A stretch of 64,000 bases of DNA. Source: Paraphoma chrysanthemicola. Taxonomy: Eukaryota > Ascomycota > Dothideomycetes > Pleosporales > Phaeosphaeriaceae. The notes under the pieces are model-generated. The model worked only from the letters and a program-made list of their open reading frames with translations, did no database searches and was not told the DNA's origin. Made by a program: the position numbers and the translations under genes. The stretch's first letter is position 1. Each line of letters starts with the position of its first letter. The stretch lies in the NCBI GenBank assembly GCA_020744225.1, contig JAGMWG010000012.1, positions 1,116,001 to 1,180,000 of the forward strand. Reading direction: 5' to 3'. Below are positions 45,991 to 57,930 of this stretch, piece after piece.

Positions 45991-47747
45991 TCCTTAGCGC
46001 AACTAACACACGTTATAAATCTTTAATTTCATCGCTATTAAACAAGAAGCTAGCGTACGTTGTACTCGTATCTAATTTAGAAGATACCTCTATATTCTTT
46101 TTACACGTTCGCGCGTTGTACTTAGTCCTGCTATAGTTTCTACAGCGCCGTACAGCTAGTTAGGCTAGTTCTTAATTACTACTACTACAAGCCTTCTTTA
46201 AACGCTAAGGCGCTGTAGACGCCTTAGTAGCTACCTACGCTGCTGCAGTCTTATACTCTATAGTGCTACCTTACTAGATCTGCTTTCTTTTGCGCAATTT
46301 CTGCTTTATTATAACTACTAATTACTCTTTAACCTTATGAATATAGGTAATAAGTAGTGCGTTCTAGTGCAGTATAAGTTTAGCTCCTTTTACTAGCTAA
46401 GAGAAGTCTATCTGCGCAGAAACAGGCGACTAAGTAAAAGAATCGCGTACGAGCTTCAATTAAGATCTAAACTTGTGCGTATTGCTTAGAGTCTTCGACT
46501 GCTATAGTGTCTCTAGAAGAAGAAGTTCTAGTAGAGTACGCAGGCGCACTTTAAGATAATCTAACACTACCTGCGCGTTTAAAGGAACTAGCTCTGCTGC
46601 CTTAAAGGCCTTTTAGCAGTTATCTTCTATAAATATGTTAAAAAACGCGTTTCTAAAGACTAGGAGGAAGCCCTTCTTGTTAATATAGAAGATGCGTTAG
46701 CGTGCTAAGTCTCTAACGCGCTAAGAGTACTTGCGCTTTAGTAGTAAGAAGTAGACTACGTTAAGCAGCTAAAGGATGTGCGATAAATAGGAGAGTATAC
46801 AGAGAGTTAGGATCTTGTTTTTAAGGTAGTAGTTCTTGAAATCCTAGTTAAGATAGCTCTCGTAGCCGTCTAAGATAAGTAGCCTATACTTTCCTACTTA
46901 ACGCGCTCTTGTATGCGCGTTAAAATGCTTTAACTACTCTAGACTAAGCGCGTTATTTGTCTAGCTGTTCTTAGAGACTAAGAGCTTCTAATTGTACAGT
47001 ATTAAAGCCTTCTTATACTACGCAAAGATATAAATGCGCCTCTTGTAGATAATAAAGAGCAGAGTTGCGTATCTAGTAGCGCAGATGCTCTAGATAACTA
47101 TAACCTACTTGTAATTGCCTAGCTAGACTAGATTAGGCCTTATACGTCTCTCTGCGCCTGTAACGACCTTTATAGATCTAATTACGCCTATCTAGAAGCT
47201 AGTCTTATTAAAGTTGTGCACGTTGTTGTTGTAAACGCTGTACTTAGCTTTAGTCTCTTCTACTAGCGTAAACTACGCGCTAATAACTGTAGGATCTTCC
47301 TGTAATATTCTCTGTCTATTCTTTGCTTAATTAAAAGCTATTTTAAGCTTAGCTGAGCGCGTTACAAAGCGCTTAGCCTAGTTCTTACTAATAGGCTTTC
47401 TACTACGTACACCTAGTATCTTATTAGTTATATCTACTACCTTGCACAGCTAGGGCGTAAATCTCTATAAATTAAGGTTAAGAATATATTAGATAATTGT
47501 CTGCTCTTTAGTTGCAGTAAGCTTATAGGAGTTTAGGCGTGTTTCTAGGCGAAATAGTACTCTATAAGCGCGTTTGTTAAGAACTTAGCGTTTAACGTTG
47601 TAGGCGGCAGCAGCAGCTTAATAGCTTTAAAACTAGCTAGATTAATAGGCTTAAAGAGCAAGCTGAAGTCTGCCTTCGTATTTAAGTAATAACGCGTTAG
47701 GTTGTTAAGACATGTAGAGTAGAAGGTTAGAGGTGTTAGCTTAGTAT

Positions 47748-47793
47748 TTTTTAGGCAGTTTAGTAGTGTAGGCAGCTCACTAGTAGATTACGT
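47748..47793 (-). repeat. Right terminal inverted repeat, transposon copy 1
   Basis: Inverted partner of 45,945-45,990, ending CTAGTAGATTACGT and followed by the TA duplication. Confidence 0.88.
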
Positions 47794-50700
47794 TACAGCT
47801 TATATATATAACTAGTATCTAATATACTACTCTAATAAAGAAGTATAAGAATAGTTCTTAATTAGAAAATCTAAATATAAATAGTAATAGTTTAATTACT
47901 CTAAGAATATATATAAATTTTATCTCTAGAATAAATAAGTAATAGATATCTTTCTAGATAGAAACTTATACAAAAAAATACTTAGAATTCTAATAGTTAA
48001 TAGAGAATACCTTAATAAAATATAGTAATTATATATAAATAGAGATTATATTAAATACTAAAATAATAAAATTGCAAATAGATTTAAGAGTAAGAAGTCT
48101 TTTTTAGACTTAAGTTAATCTATAAGTAAGAATATAATAATATTAACTTAGTACTACTTAATAAACTTCTAATAAAAATTAATAGAGTAAAGATAAAAGT
48201 ATTAATAGATTTAGAATCTATAAGTAACTATATATTTCTAGATGTAGTTAAATAAGCTAGCCTTAAAACTAAGTTAAAAGAAAATCTATATTACGTTTAA
48301 GTAGCTACTAGAGAAATAATACTAGAATAATTAGTTATTATATATAAAATAATAACTAATATCTATATTAATAGATACTAGATAAAGATAACTCTAAACG
48401 TTCTAAGCTTAGCTAGTAAAGATAATATATTAGAGCTTCTTTAGTTAAAAAATATAAACTCTAGAATAGATTAGGTAAATAATACACTATATTTTAATAG
48501 ATATATAGCTATATATAGATCTTAGCTTATATATAAGTAGAGTCTAGTAATAGAAGAGAAAATAATTAATAAGATTACTTTAAATAAGACGCACTATTAG
48601 AAAAATAGAGTAGTTAGTCTAATAGATAAAATAAAAAGAACTATATAGATTATAAAGAAAGAAAACGTTCTTTTATTAGTTCTAAAAGTCTACTACTAAT
48701 AAAGATATATATTTAAGAAATCTATAGACTAAGTAGTATTACTAGAATATAAACTATAAAATTATAAGATTACTCTAGAAGAAGAGAAGAAACTACTCTT
48801 CTTACTAATATATAGACTATTAGAACTTTAAATAAAAGTAGTAAAAGAATATATTAATAAAAATCTAGCTAAAGAATATATCTATAAATTAAATTTACTA
48901 GTAGAATTTCTTATTCTCTTTATACTAAAAAAAGATAAAAGTTTATAACTATATATTAACTACTATAAACTAAATAAGATAATATAGAAAAACTAATATC
49001 TACTACTTAATATCTTAGAACTTTAAGATAGACTTTTAAGAGCTAAAGTATTTACTTTACTAAATCTATATAATAGCTATTACTAATTTAGAATTAAGAA
49101 AAGAGAAGAATAGAAAATAGTATTCTAAATATAATATAGACACTATAAATACTATATTATACTCTTTAGACTAACTAACGCTTCTATAATCTTTTAAGCG
49201 CTAATTAATAATGTACTAAGAAAATACCTTAACGTATTTATTATTACTTACCTTAATAATATCCTAATATACTCTAAGAATAAGAAAGATTATACTAAAT
49301 ACGTAAAGATAGTATTAGAATATCTTAATAGCTATAACTTATACTTAAAACTAATAAAGTATAGTTTCTATAAGAATAAACTAGAGTTTCTAGAATATAT
49401 AGTAGGTATAAATAGAGTATAGATTAGTAAAGATAAGATCTAAACTATAAAAGAATAGACTATACTAAGAAATATTAAAGACGTATAATTCTTTCTAGAA
49501 TTTATAAACTTTAACTAAACGTTTATTAAAGACTACTCTAAAATTACTATACTTCTTATATAACTTACGTAAAAAGAAGTAATATAGAGATAGAGTAAAT
49601 TATAGTAGAAAGTATTTAAATAACTTAAGTAAGTATATATTAAAGAACTTATACTTAAGATATTTAAACTAAATAAGCTCTTATAGCTAGAAATAGATAC
49701 TTCTAACCTTATAATAAGTACTATATAGATATAGCTATATAATAGAAAATAGTATTTTATAGTATACTACTCTAAGAAATTTAGTAGAGTAGAAGAGAGA
49801 TATAATATATATAATAAAGAACTACTAGTAATAGTAGAAGTACTTAAATACTAAAAGATCTACTTATATAGTAGCTCTAAGCTTAAAATCTTTACTAACT
49901 ATAAAAATCTAATATACTTTATAATAATAAAAGTACTTAATAGATAATAAGTTAGATAGTTAGAATTACTAAAAGAATATAAGTTTAAAATTACTTATAT
50001 CTTAGAAAAAGATAATAGTAGAGTAGATACTCTTAGCTAAAGATATAATTTTATAAGTACTAAAACTATTAAAAAAGAAATTATTTTTAGAACTAATAAT
50101 AATAGATCTCTAAGTACTATAATTAAAACTAATGATATTATAATAATTACTAATAAAGTTCTAGAAGAAGTATAAGAAGCTATTATTTAAGACTACTACA
50201 ATAACCTAATTTATAGATATCTAGAAATATTATATACTATAGAAATAATATAGTATAACTATAGCTTTAAGAATATAAAGAATAAGATAAGCGCTTATAT
50301 CTAGAAATGTAGTTATAGATAGATTTACTAAAGTAATAGAAATAATACTTTTTAGAAGAGATTATATAGTAAAGTAACTAGACTATATTATTAATAACAA
50401 AATAATCTACTACTATAGAATTCTAAAATTAATTATAAGTAACTAAGATAAGCTATTTACGTTAAACTATTAGGCTATACTTATAGAAGTAATTAGTATC
50501 TAAAGAAAACTATCTATAGTATACTACCTAGAAACTAATAGATAAATAGAAAGAATAAATAGAATACTTAAGGTCTACTTATAAACTTACCTAACTTTAA
50601 AATAAGATAATTAGGTATTATTACTACTTACAGTACAGTTAGTATATAATAATAAACTATTAGAGTTAATAAGAAGAATACTATTCTTTACTAATTATAG

Positions 50701-51915
50701 AAGATATCTATATCTCTTTAAAAGAATATTACCTAGTTTAAATACTAAAGCTATACTATAGATAGTAGAAGAAATTAAGAAAATATATAAAGAAATATAA
50801 GACTATATTAAAAAGATATAATACTAAAGTATCTTATATATTAATAAAAAAAAATTAGCTTCTTAGCTAAAAAGAGAGAATAAAGTGTACTTACTTACTA
50901 AAAACTTATAAACTAAGTAACTAAGTAAGAGACTTTATTACGTTAAAGTTAGACTATTTTTAGTTCTTAAGAAAAATAGCTTTATAATATATATATTAGA
51001 TCTACCTAAAGATATAAAAGTATACCTAAGGTTTTATATTAAACTATTAGAACTAGCTAACTCTAATATACTACTATAGTAAACCTTTTACTATATAACT
51101 AAGAAAGAAAATAAATTTAAAGTTAAAAAAGTTCTAGACTACTAAGATACTAAGTAGATTAAGCTATAAGAATACCTAGTTAAATAGTTAGAATATAATA
51201 ATATAAAAAATATATAGAAACTAGAAAATAACCTCTAAAACTATAGGTAACGTATTAAGAAATACTAGAAAAGAATAAAATAAGACTCTAGTTACTAATC
51301 TTATTAACTACTATTAATAATTAATATAGTATTACTAATACTAGTAATATTAAGTTCTTAGAACGTAGACTAATTTATAATAGCTACCTTAGTAAGTATC
51401 TCTAGATTTACTAATATAATTTTCTATTTAAGCTACTTTTACGTTTCTAATCTTACTAGCTTCTCTATATTAGAATAACTCTTATTAAAAATCTACTACT
51501 CTTTATATTTTAGCTAATACTACTACTTATATAATCTCTTTTATTTTAATTAAGTAACTTAAAGATACTTTATTATCTACTTAATAGTATACTTATTAGT
51601 ATTAATAGATACTTCTACTTTATCTTCTTATTTCTTAAGCTTCTTAAGCTCTTAATTAATTCTTAAAAAATCTAGTAAAGAAATATCTACTAGTAAATAC
51701 GTAGTTATCTTCTTATAATAATAATTTCTATATATATCTACTAATAAAGAAATATAATAAGAAAGATTTTTCTTTATATAATAGGAATAAGTAACTATAA
51801 CTAGAGGTACGCTAATTTAATTAATATAATTACTATAAGTATAATAGTACTTAATACTATAAGACGTTATTAGTCTAGCTTATAAGAATAAGAGCTAAAG
51901 AGAAGAAGAGAATAG

Positions 51916-52425
51916 TATTATAAACTAAAGAGATTAGTAAGTAAAATATAAGTTTAAAGAGTAGAAAGTATTCTATATAAAATACGTAACTATAGAGCTA
52001 CTAATAAAGACTTAGCTCTATACTAGCTAAGCGTTACGTAATATATCTTATAGATTCTAGAATACTAAGAGTATTTTATGTACCTAGAATTTCTAGAACT
52101 TATTCTAAGAATCTTAGACTATTCTATAATACTAGTAAACTATAAGATCTTTAGAACTTCTAGAATATCTTAAGAATATAAATATAAGTAATAAGCTTCT
52201 ATAGCTTATTGTGTTTAACTTAGTATTTAATTTATAACTAGTTACTATTTACACTTAACTTATAGTTCTCTCTATCTATATTAGTATAATCTCTTACTAT
52301 TAATTATTATTCTCTTAATCTATCTTATAGTAACTTATCTAATTCTTTCTAATACTTTATCTCTAAGAACTAATTATAGAACCTTAAGTATACAAAGTTT
52401 ACCTCTAACTTTAGGTCTCTTTATA
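51916..52425 (+). repeat. Right LTR of element 1
   Basis: 510 bp, same ends as the left LTR. Preceded by the purine-rich tract AAAGAGAAGAAGAGAATAG, as expected for plus-strand priming. Confidence 0.88.
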
Positions 52426-53483
52426 ACTAATTATACTATAATATACTCTTTAAATCTAAAGACATAAAGAAGAAGACTAGCTATCTATATCTAACTATAG
52501 CTAGTAACCTAAAGAACTCTAAAATTTCTAAAAAGTAAAGAAAAGATTATATAGAATATTCTAGTTTTAAATAAGCTAATTTAACTCTAAAGAGTAAATT
52601 AGTACCTAATTCTACTTATATTATATATTACTAATATAGAGAAGTAGAGTATAAAGTAAATATATATACTAATAAGAAAAAGATAAACTTTCTAGTTAAG
52701 AAAAACTAGATAAGAAAAAAGAAAGAGTTAAAAAGCTAAGTACTTTTCTCTTTACTTATATTACTTAACTAGAGTGTAGCTTATAGAATCTAATAAGAGA
52801 GACTATTAGATAAGCTAACTTTAAAAGTATACTAATAGTAATAATAAGAATTAGAACTTCTAATTATAAAGAAGCTTTAATTAACTTAAGTTTAGAACTA
52901 AATTTACTTTTTAGCTTCTTTATAAAGAAACTAGACTTAAAGATTAATTCTCTTCTCTTATTAGAGGTAGAGACTATAAATAGAATAAATATACTTTTAG
53001 ATAGTATTACTATAGTAGAAGTTACTATTACTAATTTATAAAAGAAGATAAGATACTAACTAGTACTTTTTATAGTGTACGTACTATAAAAGTTCTCTAT
53101 TTATCTAGACTTACTATAGATAGATATGTATAATTTAAAGTTAAACTTTATATCTTAAAGAGTACTCTACTAAAATAAAAAGATAAAAAATTAGATTTTA
53201 GTAGCTAAAGTAAGTCTAAAGAAAGTAGAAGACTTTAATAAAAGTATATAAGATTTAACTTTATATATTTTTACGTACTTAGTATTAAGTATAAATAGAA
53301 GTAGTCTAAACTAAACTAATATAAGCTAACTACTCTCTTAATATTAAGAGTTTACTAATATTTACTTAAATAAAAATACTTAAGAACTTACTAAATACTT
53401 ATAGTATAATCTAGCTATTAATTTAGTACTAGAAAAAGAACTACTTTACTAGCTTATATATAACCTCTCTTCTAGTAAGCTAG
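52426..53483 (+). mobile_element. Gypsy-type element 3, left part (gag end, protease, pol start)
   Basis: RIP-mutated fragment of a different Gypsy element in the plus direction. A CCHC knuckle lies at 52,626-52,667 with all Cys/His codons changed to TAT and a CAA changed to TAA. The frame towards 53,478 matches the linker before reverse transcriptase and continues beyond element 2 at 62,444. Its 5' LTR is not seen, because element 1 adjoins it on the left. Confidence 0.75.
53479..53483. repeat. Target site duplication of element 2 (left copy)
   Basis: GCTAG directly before the element 2 end; the identical GCTAG follows its other end at 62,444-62,448. Confidence 0.85.
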
Positions 53484-53994
53484 TGTAAAGAGACCTAAAG
53501 TTAGAAGCAGGCTTCGTGTGCTTAAGGTTCTATAGTTAGTTCTTAGAGATAGAGTATTAGAGAGAATTAGATAAGGTTACTATAAGATAGATTAAGAGAA
53601 TAATAATTAATAGTAGGAGGTTGTACTAATATAAATAGAGAGAACTATAATTTAAGTGTAAATAGTAACTAGTTATAGATTAAATACTAAGTTAAACATA
53701 ATAAGCTATAGGAGCTTATTACCTATATCTATATACCTAAGATATTCTATAAGTTCTAAGAGTTCTATAGTTTATAGGTATTATAGAATAGTCTAGAATT
53801 CTTAGAATAAGTTCTAGAAGTCCTAGGCACGTAGAATACTCTTAGTATTCTAGAATCTATAGAACGCGTTATATAACGCTTAGCTAGTGCAGAGCTAAGT
53901 TTTTATTAGTAGCTCTATAGTCGCGTATTCTATATAAGATACCTTCTACTCTTAAAACTTGTACTCTACCTACTAATTTCTCTAGTCTGTAATA
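53484..53994 (-). repeat. 3' LTR of element 2
   Basis: 511 bp. On the minus strand it ends in TTTACA, keeping the CA end that the other three LTRs have lost to TA. The internal side abuts the purine tract (AAAGAGAAGAGGAGAATAG on the minus strand). Confidence 0.88.
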
Positions 53995-56081
53995 CTATTC
54001 TCCTCTTCTCTTTAGCTCTTATTTTTATAAGCTAGACTAATAACGTCTTATAGTACTAAGTACTATTATACTTATAGTAATTATATTAATTAAATTAGTG
54101 TACCTCTAGTTATAGTTACTTATTCTTATTATATAAAGAAAAACCTTTCTTATTATATTTTCTTATTAGTAGATGTATATAGGAATTATTATTATAAGAG
54201 AGTAACTTTATATTTACTAGTAGATATTTCTTTACTAGATTTTTTAAGAATTAATTAGAAGCTTAAAAAGCTTAAGAAGTAAGAAGATAAAGTAGAAGTA
54301 TTTATTAATACTAATAAGCGTACTATTAAGTAGGTAATAGAGCGTCTTTAGGTTACTTAATTAAAATAAAAGAGATTACGTAAGTAGTAGCGTTAGTTAA
54401 AACGTAAGAAGTAGTAGATTTTTAATAAGAGTTATTCTAATACAGAGAAGTTAGCGAGATTAGAGGTATAAGAGCGTCTTAACTAAGAAATTACGTTAGT
54501 AAATCTAGAGGCGCCTGCTAAGGTAGCTATTGTAGATTAGTCTACGTTCTAGGAACTAGACGTTACTAGTATTAGTAATACTATGTTAATTGTTAGTAGT
54601 AGTTAATAAGGTTAGTAACTAAAGTTCTATCTTATCTTTCTCTAGTATTTCTTAATACATTGTTTATAGTTTTAGAGGTTATTTTCTAGTTTCTATGTAT
54701 TCTCTATGTTATTATACCTTAACTATTTAACTAAGTATTCTTATAGCTTAATCTACTTAGTATCTTAGTAATCTAGAATTTTTTTAACTTTAAATTTATT
54801 TTCTTTCTTAGTTGCGTAGCAAAAGGTTTGCTGTAGTAGTATATTAGAGTTAGCTAGTTCTAATAGTTTAACGTAGAACCTTAGATATACTTTTACGTTC
54901 TTAGGTAGATTTAATATATATATTACTAGACTATTTTTCTTAAGAACTAAAAACAGTCTAACTTTAACATAATCTAGTCTTTTATTTAGTTATTTAGTTT
55001 ATAAGTTTTTAGTAAGTAAGTACACTTTATCTCTCTTTTTTAGCTAAGAAGCTATTTTTTATTTTTAGTTAATATATAAGATACTTTAGCGTTGTACCTT
55101 CTTAATGTAGTTTTGTATTTTTTTATATATCTTCTTAATTTCTTCTACTATTTATAATATAGCTTTAGTATTTAGACTAAGTAACGTTCTTTTAAAGAGG
55201 TGTAGATATCTTCTGTAGTTAGTAAAGAATAGTATTTTTTCTATTAACTCTAATATTTTATTATTATGCGCTAGTTACGCTGTAAGTAATATTACTACCT
55301 AGTTATCTTATTTTAAAGTTAGGTAGGCTTATAGGTAGACCTTAAGAGTTCTGTTTATTCTTTCTATTTATCTATTAGTTTCTAAGTAGTATACTATAGA
55401 TAGCTTTCTTTAGATGCTAATTACTCTTATAAGTATAGCCTAATAGTTTAATATAAATAGCTTATCTTAGTTACTTATAATAGTTTTTAGAATTCTATAG
55501 TAGTAGATTATCTTGTTATTAATAATATAGCCTAGTTATTTTACTATGTAGTTTCTTCTAAAGAGTATTACTTCTATTACCTTAGTAAACCTATCTACAA
55601 CTACTAGTATAGCATTATATATAATATTAGTTATAGAGTCTTATAACTCTAGTAGTCTTATAATAAAGTCTATTAAGATATTAGTCTAGAGTTTCTTTAG
55701 TATTTCTAGAGCTTATATTTCTCTATATAGTGCGTGTATACTATACTTATTTTTCTAATAGTTAGCGTATTTCCTAATATAAGTACTTATTTTATTCTTT
55801 ATATTTTTAAAGCTATAGTTGTGCTGTATTATTTCTATTATACATAATACTTCTAGGTATTTATAGATTAGATTGTCGTAGTAATCTTAAATAATAGCTT
55901 CTTATAGTTTCTCTAGAACTTTAATAGTAATTATTATAATATTATTAACTTTAATTGTAGTACTAAGAGATCTATCTTTATTAGTTTTAAGAATAGTACT
56001 CTTCTTAATTATTTTTATGCCTATAATGTTATATTAGTAGCTTAGAGCGTCTACTCTACTATTATCTTTTCTTAAGGTATA

Positions 56082-56127
56082 ACGTAATCTACTAGCGAGC
56101 TGCCTACACTACTAAACTGCCTAAAAA
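56082..56127 (+). repeat. Left terminal inverted repeat, transposon copy 2
   Basis: 46 bp beginning ACGTAATCTACTAG; pairs with 57,885-57,930. Confidence 0.87.
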
Positions 56128-57884
56128 TTCTTAGCGCAACTAACACACGTTACGAATCTTTAATTTTATTGCTATTAAATAAGAAGCTAGCGTACGTCGT
56201 GCTTGCATCTAATTTAGAAGATGCCTTTGTATTCTTTTTACACGTTTGCGCGTTGTGCCTAGTCCTGCTATAGTTCCTACAGCGCCGTACAGCTAGTTAG
56301 GCTAGTTCTTAATTACTACTACTACAAGCCTTCTTTGAACGCTAAAGCACTGTAGACGCCTTAGTAGCTACCTGCGCTGCTGCAGTCCTATACTTTATAG
56401 TGCTACTCTGCTAGATCTACTTCTTTTTGCGCAATTTTTGCTTTGTTATAACTGCTAATTGCTCTTTAACCTCATGAATATAGGTAATAAGCAGCGCGTT
56501 CTAGTGCAGCATAAGTTTAGCTCCTTTTACTAGCTAAGAGAAGCCTGTCTGCACAGAAACAGGCAACTAAGTAAAAGAATCGCGTACAAGCTTTAATTAA
56601 GATCTAAACTCGTGCGTATTACTTAGAGTCTTTAACTGCTACAGCGTCTCTAGAAGGAGGAGTTCTAGTAGAGTACGCAGGCGCACTTTAAGACAATCTA
56701 ACACTACCTGCGCGTTTAAAGGGACTAGCTCTGCTGCCTTAAAGGCCTTTTAGCAGTTATTCTCTGTAAATACGTTAAAAAACGCGTCTCTAAAGGCTAG
56801 GAGGAAGCTCTTCTTGTTAATATAGAAGACGCGTTAGCGTACTAAGTCTCTAACGCGCTAGGAGTACTTGCGCTTTAGTAGTAAGAAGTAGACTACGTTA
56901 AGCAGCTAAAGGATGTGTGATAAATAGGAGAGTATACAGAGAGTTAGGATCTTGTTTTTAAGGTAGTAGTTCTTAAAATTCTAGTTAAGATAGCTCTTGT
57001 GGCCGTCTAAGATAAGCAGCCTATACCTCTCTACTTAACGCGCTCTTATATGCGCGTTAAAATGCTTTAACTACTTTAGACTAAGTATGTTGTTTGTCTA
57101 GCTGTTCTTAGAGACTAAGAGCTTCTAATTACGTAGTATTAAAGCCTCTTTGTACTACGCAGAGATATAGACGCGCCTCTTATAGATAATAAAGAGCAGA
57201 GTTATGTATCTAGTAGTGCAGATGCTCTAGATAACTGTAACTTACTTATAATTACTTAGCTAGACTAGATTAGGCCTTATACGTCTCTCTGCGCCTGTAA
57301 CGACCTTTATAGACCTAATTACGCCTATCTAGAAGCTAGTCTCGTTAAAGTTGTGCACGTCGTTGTTGTAGACGCTGTACTTAGCTTTAGTCTTCTCTAC
57401 TAGCGTAAACTACGCGCTAATAACTATAGAATCTTCCTGCAATATTCTCTACCTATTCTTTACTTAATTAAAAGCTATTTTAAGCTTAGCTAAGCGCATT
57501 ACAAAGCGCTTAGCCTAGTTCTTACTAATAGGCTTTCTACTACGTACACCTAGTATCTTATTAGCTATATCTGCTACCTTGTACAGCTAGGGCGCAAATC
57601 TCTATAAATTAAGGTTAAGAATATATTAGATAATTGTCTGCTCTTTAGTTGCAGTAAGCTTATAGAAGTTTAGGCGCGTTTCTAGGCAAAATAGTACTCT
57701 ATAAGCGCGTTTGTTAAGAACTTAGTGTTTAATGTTGTAGGCAGTAGCAGCAGCTTAATAGCTTCGAAACTAGCTAGATTAATAGGCTTAAAGAGCAAGC
57801 TAAAGTCTGCCTTCGTGTTTAAGTAATAACGCGTTAGGTTGTTAAGACATGTAGAGTAGAAGGTTAGAGGTGTTAGCTTAGCAT

Positions 57885-57930
57885 TTTTTAGGCAGTTTAG
57901 TAGTGTAGGCAGCTTACTAGTAGATTACGT
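57885..57930 (-). repeat. Right terminal inverted repeat, transposon copy 2
   Basis: Inverted partner of 56,082-56,127, followed by the TA duplication at 57,931-57,932. Confidence 0.87.

Larger units (their letters stand above)
45945..47793 (-). mobile_element. Fot1/pogo-type DNA transposon, copy 1
   Basis: A 1,849-bp element of the Tc1-mariner superfamily, pogo/Fot1 branch, inserted in element 1. It has 46-bp terminal inverted repeats (differing only by transitions) and is flanked by TA on both sides. The transposase runs on the minus strand and is full of stops, but the DDE_1-type pattern is readable in the better preserved copy 2. Element 2 at about 60,110-60,160 shows the uninterrupted target (AGCTATACAGC), proving the TA duplication. 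It keeps far more CpA and TpG than the retroelement around it, so it has undergone less RIP. Confidence 0.88.
43637..52425 (+). mobile_element. Ty3/Gypsy-type LTR retrotransposon, element 1, RIP-mutated
   Basis: An 8,789-bp dead retrotransposon including an inserted 1,849-bp DNA transposon. It is bounded by 510-bp LTRs. Reading through the many stops shows the gag-pol order in the plus direction. A CCHC zinc knuckle lies at 44,980-45,021, with every Cys and His codon turned into TAT or TAC. A protease-like region lies near 48,200. Reverse transcriptase has Y-L-N-N in place of YLDD at 49,249-49,260. RNase H follows near 49,650-49,930, and an integrase core near 50,320-50,800. A purine-rich tract at about 51,894-51,913 precedes the right LTR. 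Protease, RT, RNase H, then integrase is the Ty3/Gypsy order. Compared with element 2 it lacks about 167 nt in the integrase. No target duplication is found (GATAG left, ACTAA right). Confidence 0.85.
56082..57930 (-). mobile_element. Fot1/pogo-type DNA transposon, copy 2
   Basis: A 1,849-bp copy, the same length as copy 1 and in the same orientation, inserted in element 2 at a different site and flanked by TA. The uninterrupted site is present in element 1 near 50,000-50,020 (TTACTTATATCTTAG). The transposase on the minus strand is broken by stops, but it shows a DET-like block (near 57,340), a V-T-G-A-x-R-R block, and an L-I-L-D-G-H-like block near 57,000-57,020, typical of DDE_1 transposases with a CENP-B-type N-terminus. 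Differences from copy 1 look like transitions only. Confidence 0.88.
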
